A DNA stretch of 64,000 bases, from the NCBI RefSeq assembly GCF_019649055.1, contig NW_026570242.1, positions 1,364,001 to 1,428,000 of the forward strand. Reading direction: 5' to 3'. Shown piece after piece: positions 25,859 to 36,837 of this stretch. The stretch is from Paramacrobiotus metropolitanus. Lineage: Eukaryota > Tardigrada > Eutardigrada > Parachela > Macrobiotidae. The notes below the pieces were generated by a model that saw nothing but the letters and a program-made list of their open reading frames with translations, searched no databases and had not been told where the DNA came from. Numbering within the stretch: the first letter of the stretch is position 1; every line of letters starts with the position of its first letter. The translations under genes were made by a program, and so were the position numbers.

Positions 25859-26398
25859 GATATCGATAACGCGAAACAACTGAAGGCATCTAAAACCAAG
25901 CGTGATAAAAATAAACAGCCAATTTCACCCAGTAAACCAACAACAGGACTGCTAAAAGTCAAGTTAAAGGTTCCGAAGAAGCCAGATGAAAACGCCAGTA
26001 CAACAGTTATATCTGCAGACAACACTGCAGATCAGTCAGCCAGTGACTCCAGTACTGATTCGGGGCTGACAGCCCAAACCAGTACGAGTTCTGAAGCCAA
26101 ATCAACCAGTGGAGAGTCGTCTCCACAGCCAGCAGTTAAACCCAGAAAATCTTCGAACAGAAAATCGAAGAAAGCCGGGCCTGACACAGATTCGTCGGAA
26201 TCGTCCAGCGATTCTGATGGAACTTGGACAATTACCGCCAACAGCAAAGGCAAAGTCAAAATCAAACGGCATCGTCAGACGCCGAATGATCTTTTGACTC
26301 AACCCCTTGATTCAGAAACCGATGCAGAGGACGCAGATCTTATTGAGAAACTCACTCGTCCAAAGCGTCGTAAACCACGCTTTCCTAAAGCCAGTTAA
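25859..26398 (+). CDS. Extra Ser/Lys-rich coding block downstream of integrase (fossil element part)
   Basis: An open block of about 180 codons lies immediately after pol. The product would be rich in Ser, Asp and Lys, with basic clusters (RKSSNRKSKK, RPKRRKPRF) that look like nuclear-localisation signals. No homologous domain is recognised. Extra 3' frames occur in some Gypsy lineages. Whether it is translated, and how, cannot be read from the sequence. Confidence 0.5.
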   Translation, partial: DIDNAKQLKASKTKRDKNKQPISPSKPTTGLLKVKLKVPKKPDENASTTVISADNTADQSASDSSTDSGLTAQTSTSSEAKSTSGESSPQPAVKPRKSSNRKSKKAGPDTDSSESSSDSDGTWTITANSKGKVKIKRHRQTPNDLLTQPLDSETDAEDADLIEKLTRPKRRKPRFPKAS

Positions 26399-27812
26399 TT
26401 AGTTACTGACCTAATCAGAACTCCAAAGACTGCAGTGACCAGCGGAAAAATAACACACTGCATGGTAGCTATGCAGTCTAGCCAGTCCGCTCACGTAAAA
26501 AGCCAGTTCCACTAATTCCCGCATTTTAGGGAATTTTAAATTTGTTTGCTAGCCAGATCAACAATCAGTGTTTTGCGCAGTCCATGTAGGCAGAAAAAGA
26601 AATTCACATTGCATGGTTGCACTATGATTACATTTCAGCGTAGCCAATTAAACAAAATATTGTTAATTCAGTATTTCAGCCAGTTCTACTTAACCTAACC
26701 GTTTAGCCAGTTATCCAATTTGTTTGTAATTCGCTATTAATTTAGTGAATTATTTACAAATTTTGCCATTTCTTTCAGCCATCACTACTTGCCAGCCCAT
26801 TGTATTTGTGCATTCTTCAGACCAATCCTCAAGATACACTGCAATTCATTGCATGTGTAATGTGACGTAATACATGGCATGCATACATTGCATGGTAGCC
26901 AGTGCAACAATTTCTCAACACAGCCAGTTCTACAGTTTGCGATTAAGAAGTGAATTTAGTACCGGCAACGAATTGAGGGATTCGCGGCAGGCACTTGTCA
27001 CTTCTTCAGGCAGTAACTACAATCAGCCTAACAGCCATTAAAACCTTGTGAGCAGATACGGCTCACAAGGATGGGATTCTCCATGAGCAGAAACGGCTCA
27101 TGTGAGTGGATGGACCATGGAAAGTATGAATTGGATTCCCCCATGGACCACCGGTATTTTGTTTTTTTAAATTGCCATAATTCCTTTTTTCGTAAATTAA
27201 TTTAATTTTCTTTTATCTCGATGGAATTTTCTTTTTATTAATTTTAAGGCAATAAGCCAAATTTTCCAGCCCTTCAGGCCACGTTGTACTTTCTCTGTTT
27301 TCATTGTAAGACACAGGAAGCCATTCTTATGATCATTAACTAACCATACAAAATCATTTGTGTAAGCCAATCGTACTTTCATCAGTTCTACCGTTATAAC
27401 CAGTCTTTACCGTTTCGCCATGGTAAATTTCGAGCCAAAAACTACTCCTAAAAAGGCAAACCATAGGCAAGATACGCGCTCAATACTCAAGCGGTGGTGA
27501 ACGGTCGAGAAGCGGTTAAGCTGAGAATCAATGTGAACTCGGTAACACCGGTTTACGAGTTGCGAGTGTTGCGAGGAAACGTGAGGGACTTCTGGTGTCA
27601 GCCAGTCCTACAGGCAGTGTGTTGATTTCGTTATGGCACAAACTGCACTGAGCAGCGCTATGGCGGAATAGCATACGATTAAACTTCAGACCTACTCAGG
27701 ACACCACGGGGAAGCAATATCGGTATCTCGTACTCTTGCGTTTCTCGTAGTACCAGTGCAATGCCGGGAGATCAGCGAGCCTCGTGAGACCTCGGCACCC
27801 CACCCAGTGGCA
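26399..27812 (+). other. 3' non-coding region of the Gypsy element
   Basis: About 1.4 kb without a supported gene. It is dense in GCCAG words and contains three copies of a CTGCATGGTAGC/ATTGCATGGTAGC-like motif (about 26,457, 26,608 and 26,887) resembling the LTR/primer-site junction at 16,951-16,962. I see no clear polypurine tract directly against the 3' LTR. Confidence 0.6.
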
Positions 27813-28285
27813 TGAGAGAGACTCCGTCAGGATAGTCAGGCTATGGACGCCTTTGTACTATCGGGAGTGTACGCGTGAGCCAGCACTATATCGTCAGGCA
27901 GTACTATTGTATAGAGCCATTCCCACTGTTATACGGCATTGCGAGCCATAGCACGGCAGCGTATGTGCTTGTACGAGTTTACTCGTGCAATGCACTACGT
28001 GCAATGACAACTCGTACATCAGCCATTCTCATTGCAGGCATAGTACTTTGCAGCATAGCCAGCACAGACTGTTCATTCAGTCTGCACAGCCAGTCGGAGA
28101 TTATGTGATTTCATGCCAGCCAGATCTCCCTGTGTCATAGTGTGTGATTGATGTTGTATATTTTTGGTGATTTTTATGGTGAGGGGAAGCCAGTAAATAC
28201 GAGTATTTACCTCTTCCCATTTCTCCCGTATTTCCGGTGTAGATATAGGGAGTAGGCCCTCACGTAGATCACGGCCTACATTGCA
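27813..28285 (+). repeat. 3' LTR of the Gypsy element
   Basis: 473 bp, matching the 5' LTR with about one difference, followed by the GCGG target duplication. Confidence 0.95.
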
Positions 28286-29590
28286 GCGGGAATCATCATC
28301 TTGTATCAGTAAAGAGCACGACCGTTTAACCAAGAAAAGTTACAAATTTCTCACAAGGAGACGCAATGCTGCATGGCATTCCGACAGCTGAGTAGAACGA
28401 CTAAAGTGCTGGAAACAGCGTTTTCTAGGGTCACATTGAATGCGATTTATTTTCCCATTTTGTCCTGGATGTGGCAGATTTATGGCTTTGATTCAATCTT
28501 TTCATGAATGCATGTGCACCATATCCGGTATCCATACAAAAACAATTATGTACGAAGTACAAGAACAAATTCTCGTAAAATTTGTTTAATTTTATCTTGC
28601 AGCTCACGCAGCCACGCTTTGTAGCACGCCTTTCGGTTATTGCTTTACATGTTTTAGCACATTACTGATGTATAGTAAATTCTTTCATAACGAGATAGCA
28701 GTCGCTTTAAATGTGTTGCTTAGATTACATAAAAACTTTTTTTTTGTTGTGTTGTGCTTGCTAAACAATTATTTTTCGTCAACACGTAAATTTTTATATA
28801 GCGTCTAACATAAGTAGACATATTAACCGTGAAATGTAAAATACATCTATGATCATTAATTGACAAATTTTCGTATGCTTATCGATATATATCCTTGTCC
28901 GGATCTGGCCGTCAAAATGCTGTACGTGACTTCGACTGATAAATTGATGCGGTGTTAAAATCAACGTGGATAGCGTGAATGTGGTGTTAGAAATAGGCGA
29001 CCCCAGATTTTTTTCAGCATATTTACTCACGATTTGACACCGTTTGATCCAACCGACCAATTACTGTCAGACTGCATATCGATTTCCCATGAGCACACCT
29101 TAAACTTTGTAATGTGTCTCTTACAGCACTGCGGGGAAATTTTGGAAGCACCTTACTGCAGTTTGCCTACCGAATTCAGTGCTTCAAGTTAATTAAAAAA
29201 AGTTGCTGTGATGAACGATTAATTTCAGACTGCTAATTATCGCTACCCGTTGCAATTTAATAAACACCAATCGGTCAGCGAATAAATCAATTCTCTGTAC
29301 ACCATTTGTACACAAAATTTTAATTTTAATAAACCCGTAATTAATTAGTTAATCTCAATCAGAAATTTAACGCATCCTGGTAACTTATAAAGTTATGTTA
29401 AAGATCTAAGCGCCCTACGGATTTTCTGGTATAAGCTACCAGAATATGTTTGGATGAGCAACTAACACTAATTTTAATGTTATTTATCAGTTATTAAGAT
29501 TATTTACATAGTAGTGTCGACGATGCCCGATAAGCATTAGCAGTACTTATTGATAGATAAATTACTGAAATTACGGTATATCGCAGTGAA

Positions 29591-29682
29591 CAAGCTGCTC
29601 GAGAGTAGCTTGTTCGAGCGCGAAGGTCGGCAATTTAGACATTTCTCAAACAAACTCATACCACACATTTTAATGCTTACAT
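29591..29682. other. Unique 92-bp centre of the foldback palindrome
   Basis: This is the only part of the foldback without an inverted partner. It contains its own small hairpin (CAAGCTGCTCGAGAGTAGCTTG region, arms CAAGCT/AGCTTG). Confidence 0.85.
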
Positions 29683-32600
29683 TTCACTGCGATATACCGT
29701 AATTTCAGTAATTTATCTATCAATAAGTACTGCTAATGCTTATCGGGCATCGTCGACACTACTATGTAAATAATCTTAATAACTGATAAATAACATTAAA
29801 ATTAGTGTTAGTTGCTCACCCAAACATATTCTGGTAGCTTATACCAGAAAATCCGTAGGGCGCTTAGATCTTTAACATAACTTTATAAGTTACCAGGATG
29901 CGTTAAATTTCTGATTGAGATTAACTAATTAATTACGGGTTTATTAAAATTAAAATTTTGTGTACAAATGGTGTACAGAGAATTGATTTATTCGCTGACC
30001 GATTGGTGTTTATTAAATTGCAACGGGTAGCGATAATTAGCAGTCTGAAATTAATCGTTCATCACAGCAACTTTTTTTAATTAACTTGAAGCACTGAATT
30101 CGGTAGGCAAACTGCAGTAAGGTGCTTCCAAAATTTCCCCGCAGTGCTGTAAGAGACACATTACAAAGTTTAAGGTGTGCTCATGGGAAATCGATATGCA
30201 GTCTGACAGTAATTGGTCGGTTGGATCAAACGGTGTCAAATCGTGAGTAAATATGCTGAAAAAAATCTGGGGTCGCCTATTTCTAACACCACATTCACGC
30301 TATCCACGTTGATTTTAACACCGCATCAATTTATCAGTCGAAGTCACGTACAGCATTTTGACGGCCAGATCCGGACAAGGATATATATCGATAAGCATAC
30401 GAAAATTTGTCAATTAATGATCATAGATGTATTTTACATTTCACGGTTAATATGTCTACTTATGTTAGACGCTATATAAAAATTTACGTGTTGACGAAAA
30501 ATAATTGTTTAGCAAGCACAACACAACGAAAAAAAGTTTTTATGTAATCTAAGCAACACATTTAAAGCGACTGCTATCTCGTTATGAAAGAATTTACTAT
30601 ACATCAGTAATGTGCTAAAACATGTAAAGCAATAACCGAAAGGCGTGCTACAAAGCGTGGCTGCGTGAGCTGCAAGATAAAATTAAACAAATTTTACGAG
30701 AATTTGTTCTTGTACTTCGTACATAATTGTTTTTGTATGGATACCGGATATGGTGCACATGCATTCATGAAAAGATTGAATCAAAGCCATAAATCTGCCA
30801 CATCCAGGACAAAATGGGAAAATAATTCGCATTCAATGTGACCCTAGAAAACGCTGTTTCCAGCACTTTAGTCGTTCTACTCAGCTGTCGGAATGCCATG
30901 CAGCATTGCGTCTCCTTGTGAGAAATTTGTAACTTTTCTTGGTTAAACGGTCGTGCTCTTTACTGATACAAGATGGGGATTCCCGCATCGCAAACTTTCT
31001 TTTACCAAATTGTAGAACTGATAGTAAAACTGTAGAATAAAGTAATAAAAGTATTTATAAACTATAATTTATTGCTTAGTCACACCTAATTGACCACAGC
31101 GGATGGAAACGTTTTTGAATGCGGAGCGCCGACGCTGTGTTAGCGCACCGTTACCGCAGCTGTACGAAACATGCGTTCAAAAAGCACCATTTGTGGCACC
31201 GATTTGGCAAAACATCAGTGTAGTTCTATGTAATATTTTACTGAATGAAAAAATTGTATAAAAATGTATTGTATATTGTATTTTGCGAACGAAACTCTAC
31301 GATGTTGTGTACGGCAAAACTATGATTTTGAGTGTAGTTTTGGAAGTCCTGATTGCTAAAAATTCTAGTAATTTTGTGGGTAAAAGTGTACGTGTTTAAA
31401 AATAGAACTATGCTAGATCCGTAGCAAAACTCACACCCCTCAACTCATACTCACGCGCACCGATGGTTATAATCAATTGTTTAGAACAGTCTTGTGCGAG
31501 TGTGCATTACATTGCTGTTAGTATTGCTTGATTATGTACTTATTAATAAAACATCACGTATGTGTAGACACAATGTTGTTTTAGTTTCATCGAAAACGCA
31601 CACCAGCTCAAGAGACACACAGGGCTGTATATAAACATCCCCATACTAGATATCTAACGTGCTTGCATAGATATCTTATATAACAAATGGGACTACACAC
31701 TCGCCCCTTCGTAGTTGCGCTATGCGGATTGAAGTTTACACTGATGACCAACGTTTTAACGTAAATTCTGCTTTTTTTTATTGTACTCGTACTTATTGTT
31801 AAAGTTGGAGCATAGACATCGTTGCTGTTCTTGGTCAAGTTTTCTTATTAGAACGAGGCGTGTATTTCTTATCGCTCTATGCTTGATGAAGGACCACTGG
31901 GGCTGGTCAAATGATTTTGGTAAAGTAGAAGACGAGATACCTCGCTTCAAAAGAGAGGTACCGAAGTCCAGACACAGACGATTAGTATTCGTATAACCGC
32001 TGTCTGTCATTGTTAAAGAACGCAGTCTTTTGAGTTATTAAACTAGTTTTGTTTATACTCTATCTGACAACCTAATATCTGAGAGACCACTGCTTTGTCT
32101 TTGTGGTAGTATAAATTCAAAATCTCTCTGCTGCTGCGTTCTAAGCATAGCATTACGCAAAATATCCAAAAAAAGCGTGTTTCAAAGCTACTATTACGGC
32201 GTTGTTTTGGGAAACGTCAATACAATTTTATGTAGTATTTTTTTGAATAAAAAGTGCAAATTTTTGATAAAAAACTCCATGTTTTAACGTTGCTTTCGAT
32301 GTATTACCTATACAGTTCAACAAGTCAGTACTTCCATTTTGTGTTGGACAAAAAAACCTGTCTTCGTGGGTTTTTTTCGAAGTTTTGATTGACGAAATTT
32401 GTATAATACTCTTATGAGAAAAAAATAGTACGTGTTTGAAAATGAAATTGTACGAAAGCCGCGGCACAGATCACAGCCACCAAGTAATACGCATACCCAC
32501 CAGTGACTATGATTAATAGAACCTCGGCAATCACATACGTGTACATGCGTTACGTACCCTTCGAACGATTACATTACATTGCTGTTTGGATCGTTGTACG

Positions 32601-32941
32601 TCAATACAATTATAGTTACTTATTTGCACCGAGCGTAAAGTGCGAGACGCTGCAATTAATTCTTCGTCAAGTGATACACGACCCATAGCAGAGCATATAT
32701 TTCAACAAGCAGAGTATGGCTGACATCACGAAGAGCGTACGTAACACTTTTCCAATTCCTGTGGTATCGGCGCTCACACTCGTGCAATAATATCGTTTTC
32801 GCAACCACCACTGCTTGTTAATATATGAACTCCCTAGGTTAAAAAAGGGTAGCACTCGACTGGCCCCAGTGAATATATGCTTACATCACGGAAAGTGTAC
32901 GGCTGCATTTCTTGTACCGTGTAGATACACTGAACGTGTGC

Positions 32942-32942
32942 T

Positions 32943-32988
<46 letters not shown>
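32942..32988. repeat. (GT)n run in the right foldback arm
   Basis: Mirror image of the (CA)n run at 14,486-14,536. Confidence 0.9.
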
Positions 32989-32993
<5 letters not shown>

Positions 32994-33799
32994 GGGTGTA
33001 CTGGTGTCAATTTTTCAGAAAAATTCCATAAATTTGCACAGTAAATGTAGATTTTTTCGAATATATTTGGGCAAGAAATGCGTAACAAACAGGTAATTTT
33101 AGATCTAAAATTAAAAGTCACTTTTTTCATTAAAAAAAACTACCTGTTTTTGTCGCTACTTGTATGCTATACCTATGAGAATTTCTTTTCGAAAAACTCC
33201 ACATTTTAACTTTGAAATACTCCGTTATCGGTACAGATTTTGAAGTTTTTAAATGAAAAACTTAGCAGTTTCATTATAAATTTAAAAACTCCTTGAATTT
33301 GCTCTGCGAAAGTGCAATTTAAAGTAACACCACTAGCGGTATGAAAATAATTATTTTAATTACTAATGTCTACATGTAAATATGCGAACAACCTATGTGT
33401 CAAGGCACTAATGCCCGGCTGTTCCCAGTGGATATGAACCTACAATGCGTTACGACTACATTGTTTGCGTCATCTGGTACATACAGAGTGTTGTTTGCGC
33501 TACCCAGTATGTATACCTAGTACTGAATTTTAATAAATAGAAGTAAAAATTATTATAGCGTTAAAAAAATAAATTGTTTCTGTCCCCAACGTTTGAGGAT
33601 AGGTTTACACTGCACTCACAGTCGGTTGCTATCTGATTTTAATCAGACATCTTGCTGTTTGTGTCGCTTGATTATGTACTCATAAATAAAATATGCCGTA
33701 TCATGCTAATGCTTGCACAATTGTTGTTTTTATTCTACCGGGAGCGTACACCGGCTCAAAGCCGCGCAGACGTGTACGAAAGCATCCCATACTAGATAT

Positions 33800-34060
33800 C
33801 TAACGTACATGTACAGATCTATATTAAAATTACTTGATTGAATAAACTACATACATACATGTACAGATTTATAATAAATATATGTACAGATCGATATTAA
33901 ATACATATAAATACTTGTACAGATCTATATTAAAATTACCTGATTGAATAAACTACATACATACATGTACAGATCTATAACAAATACATGTACAGATCTA
34001 TATTAAATACATATAAATACACGTACAGATCTATATTAAAAGTACCTGATTGCAATATAT
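33800..34060. repeat. Tandem repeat in the right-arm-specific segment
   Basis: Units built on TGTACAGATCTATATTAAA and CTGATTGAATAAACTACATA recur with a period of roughly 115-120 bp, about two copies, plus shorter TGTACAGAT sub-units. The segment is inside the roughly 0.8 kb absent from the left arm. Confidence 0.7.
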
Positions 34061-35566
34061 TTTTTGAGCAAAAGAGTACGTGTTTGAAAATAGCTTTATT
34101 AATAGTTGATAATTACATTTTGGCACTGAGCTCAAGCGATAACCCACCGAAAAATCGCACCGCCACTACTTCAGTACTTGAACATGATAATGAGGACGCC
34201 TTGAACTCGCCCCTGTGTAGTTGCACTATGTGTATTACTGGAAATGGTATCGATGTGTAGAATTCCACATATTACATAGGAATATAATGAATGTCTCTCA
34301 TTTGTGGTTAAGCGTGGTATCTGTGCGTCAATATAATCATAACAATAACTAATATCCGTTTTTAAATATGCGAACAATATTTGATCCCAGACGCTGGCGC
34401 ACGTCTGTTCCCGTTGCATGTGAAGCTACGTCACGGTAATTCTACACTGATTGTGCTGTCCAGTATATAAACTGCGTTGGTTGCAGTATGTACACCTAAT
34501 ATTTAATTTTCTTATGTATATGTAAAACTTATCCGAAAAATAAGTTGATTCTGCCCCCAAATTTTGATGACTGAACAGATTGCAGAAAAACAGTCGCTAC
34601 CGGATGCTACCTGATTTCCACCAGTCAGCATGCTGTCCATATGAGCAGTACTCGTAAAACTGATACGTGTTGCGATAGTTGCATATACAATACATGCAGT
34701 ACCTGTAAATGGCGGGTCGGTACTGTCGGTGTCGTGCTGTGCGAGGGCCAGTGCGTTCCGGGGATACGGTGCTGTGCGGTCCGGCGCGGTCCGGTGCAGT
34801 GCGTAAGTCTAATATTGTTTCATTGACGTTTCTACGCATACAGTAGCAGTAAATAATACAGTATATGGCTGGTTGTCTTCCCTATCTGCACGTTGTCTTG
34901 AGGTGCTGGGTCGGTGCGTTGTTTGTGCGGAGCGGTGCAGTATTTAAGTACAAGTATTGTTTTCTCTTGGCGCTCTTTGAGAGAAAGTCACACCGCCAGG
35001 AGATGTCAGATTCTTTCTGATTTCAATCGAAAATCTTGATGTCAGCGCGCTCTGTCTATATGCTGGGCCATCCTGTGCTTGAGCCGGTACTGTACGGAGG
35101 CAATGTGGTACGATGCGCGGTGTTGGACCCGGTGCGTTGCTGTGCTGGGTGCGGTGTTGTGCTGGGTCCGGTGCAGTGTGTAAGTACGAGTATTGTATTC
35201 TCTTGGCGCTTTCTGAGAAAAGTCATTAGATTCTTTCCGATTTCAATCCGAAAGCATACCGTTGGCGGCCTCTGTCTTTACGAGTACAGCACTAGTACAA
35301 TATAAAATTGGTTCCGCGTAGTGGCAGTACAATGCATACAGAACATGGCTGCTTCGTCTACCCTACTTGTACGTTGGTGTGAGGTGCGGGAGGCGGTGCA
35401 GTGCTGTGAAGGTACAAGTACTGTTTTCTGAGATAATTCACTGTGGCTCATCGCCAATTACGTCACCACCGCCAGCTGTCACCGGTCAAATAGCTATGCG
35501 CGTGCTCACTGAAAGCGGGTACAACGTTTCAGTATACTCTTTTGTCTTTTCGCAAAACCGTGCAAA

Positions 35567-35689
35567 ATGGCTGATACTTTATTATTAGAGTACATTGGCT
35601 ACTGTAGTACAATGGATGCAGAAATGCATCTGGCGGATAACATTACACTTGTGTACCTCAACAAGTACGATCCTTTTGTCTTCCTCTAA
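35567..35689 (+). CDS. Short unrecognised ORF near the right end of the foldback
   Basis: A 40-codon frame starting MADTLLLEYIGYCSTMDAEM. Composition is protein-like, but no family is recognised. It precedes the ORF at 35,756-36,061 on the same strand. Confidence 0.25.
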   Translation: MADTLLLEYIGYCSTMDAEMHLADNITLVYLNKYDPFVFL

Positions 35690-35755
35690 CCGGAAACCTT
35701 TGGCCAGAACAATGGCGTAGAGCTGACAAAGTTGGAGTTGGCGTAATTACTGCAC

Positions 35756-36061
35756 TTGGAGGATGAACGTACACTGCATGCCACTAATGATACCGCCAAT
35801 CGCTCACGTGTGGAGCAGAAAATCCCCCTTCTTGGAAAACTCAACACCGTTCTCACATTCCATCCGGGTCAGGGTGGAGACAGCGAGCGGACTTTGGAAA
35901 TAACCCAGGCGGAGAACACCATCAAGATACCGTTTCATGCACTGTTGTTGTTGTTGAGAGAATTTATGTTTACTGATTTTACAGTATTTGACTTGCCTAT
36001 TGGCTCGCATGACGCTACTGCGTGGGACACGGCTTTCGACAGTTTGTTGAATTCCGAATAA
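35756..36061 (+). CDS. Unrecognised ORF at the outer end of the right foldback arm (101 aa)
   Basis: The frame encodes a soluble, mixed-charge protein beginning MEDERTLHATNDTANRSRVE, with a leucine-rich stretch (FHALLLLLREF) and the end segment VFDLPIGSHDATAW. The stop lies about 285 bp inside the element terminus, and the promoter-like CCAAT/GC tandem array follows it. A shorter copy sits in the mirror position of the left arm. It is not recognised as a transposase or any named family. It may be a remnant of the element's original cargo. Confidence 0.4.
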   Translation: MEDERTLHATNDTANRSRVEQKIPLLGKLNTVLTFHPGQGGDSERTLEITQAENTIKIPFHALLLLLREFMFTDFTVFDLPIGSHDATAWDTAFDSLLNSE

Positions 36062-36199
36062 ATAACAAAAAGAGGGTGGGGAAAAATAAACAAAAGAAAG
36101 GGGTAAAGCACGACTCGGGCGGTCTCAGTTTGGTCTCGGCCCGGTTCGGTTCGGCCCGGTTTGGTTCGGCCGGTCTCGGTTCAGACACGTCTCGGTTCA

Positions 36200-36330
36200 G
36201 ACCGTTCGGTTCGAGAAGGGGGCGTGTCTGACCAATCAGAGTGGGGGGCGTGTCTGACTAATCAGAGATGGGGGCGTGTCTGACCAATCAGAGAGGGGGC
36301 GTGTCTGACCAATCAGAGTGTCTGCTATCT
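36200..36330. repeat. Terminal tandem repeat of the right foldback arm (about four copies)
   Basis: Mirror of 11,950-12,100: alternating GACCAATCAGAG (CCAAT box) and GGGGGCGTG (GC-box-like) units, oriented outwards on +. Confidence 0.85.
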
Positions 36331-36475
36331 CAGCTGGTACACTGCTATTTCAGTATGTTAATTGTTATGAGTGCTACTGGTAGTACGTTAAAAATTAATT
36401 ATCATTCTCACAAGCAAGAAGCTGCTGCGCTTCGGTCTGCCAATGCACGCTAACGTGCATTTTTCCTAGTAAATA

Positions 36476-36749
36476 CAAGCCCGTTTTCAAACCTGTACAC
36501 GGCTGTAAGCGCGACGCAGCGAATAAGCGCACAGTTAAAGGCTAGATTTTATTTACTCTACTCTAGATGCATTGGTATAGAGCACTCACTCAGTCTATCT
36601 CATACTTGTTGTCTCTCTCACACACACCTCACACCGCAGTGGCGTTAACGACCAATACGCCGTGATGTGCCGAAGCACCTTGAATGGCTCAAGCCCACGT
36701 TTTTCAAATATCCCGCTTACAGCGATCTGTAGGTTTGAAAACGGGCTCG
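36476..36749. mobile_element. 274-bp MITE
   Basis: Inverted ends of about 38 bp begin CRAGCCCGTTTTCAAACCT and also share a GGCTGTAAGCG/CGCTGTAAGCG block. A TA dinucleotide flanks both sides (36,474-36,475 and 36,750-36,751), as for Tc1/mariner-type insertions. It has no coding capacity and lies 130 bp outside the foldback. Confidence 0.8.
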
Positions 36750-36837
36750 TACATATAAGTCAAAAATTTTGTTACTTTCTTAGTACGTTACCTAGTGTCG
36801 AGACATCCCTTGCGGGTAAGCATTAATTATTAAGTTG

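Larger units (their letters stand above)
16484..28285 (+). mobile_element. Ty3/Gypsy LTR retrotransposon, nested in the left foldback arm
   Basis: Fossil entry. The element is 11.8 kb with two 473-bp LTRs (TG...CA ends), flanked by the 4-bp duplication GCGG (16,480-16,483 and 28,286-28,289). Domain order gag, protease, reverse transcriptase, RNase H, integrase with a GPY/F-type tail places it in Ty3/Gypsy. The LTRs show about one difference over 473 bp, so the insertion is very recent. It looks nearly whole, with about one interruption seen in pol. The right foldback arm carries the uninterrupted site, showing that it arrived after the palindrome formed. Confidence 0.95.
11934..36346. mobile_element. 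Giant foldback element (about 12.6 kb without the nested insertion)
   Basis: Two long arms are inverted copies of each other. The left arm is 11,934-16,483 plus 28,290-29,590 (about 5.85 kb, split by a retrotransposon). The right arm is 29,683-36,346 (about 6.66 kb). The unique centre is only 92 bp. The outer ends read AGYAGTGTACCAGCTGAG, and a 6-bp direct repeat ATTTCA flanks them (11,928-11,933 and 36,347-36,352). The arms are near-identical over most of their length, but more diverged around 13,740-14,000 against 33,400-34,540, where the right arm has about 0.8 kb extra. They contain internal tandem modules, as in Drosophila FB/Galileo foldback elements. A 6-bp duplication is also seen in other large DNA elements, including Polintons and Dada, but I find no transposase, polymerase, integrase or capsid gene. 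Superfamily unassigned. Confidence 0.85.

Noticed and set aside
11934-36346. Polinton/Maverick identity for the foldback, suggested by the 6-bp target duplication
   Set aside because: No polymerase, integrase, ATPase, protease or capsid-like gene is visible; the duplication length alone is not enough.
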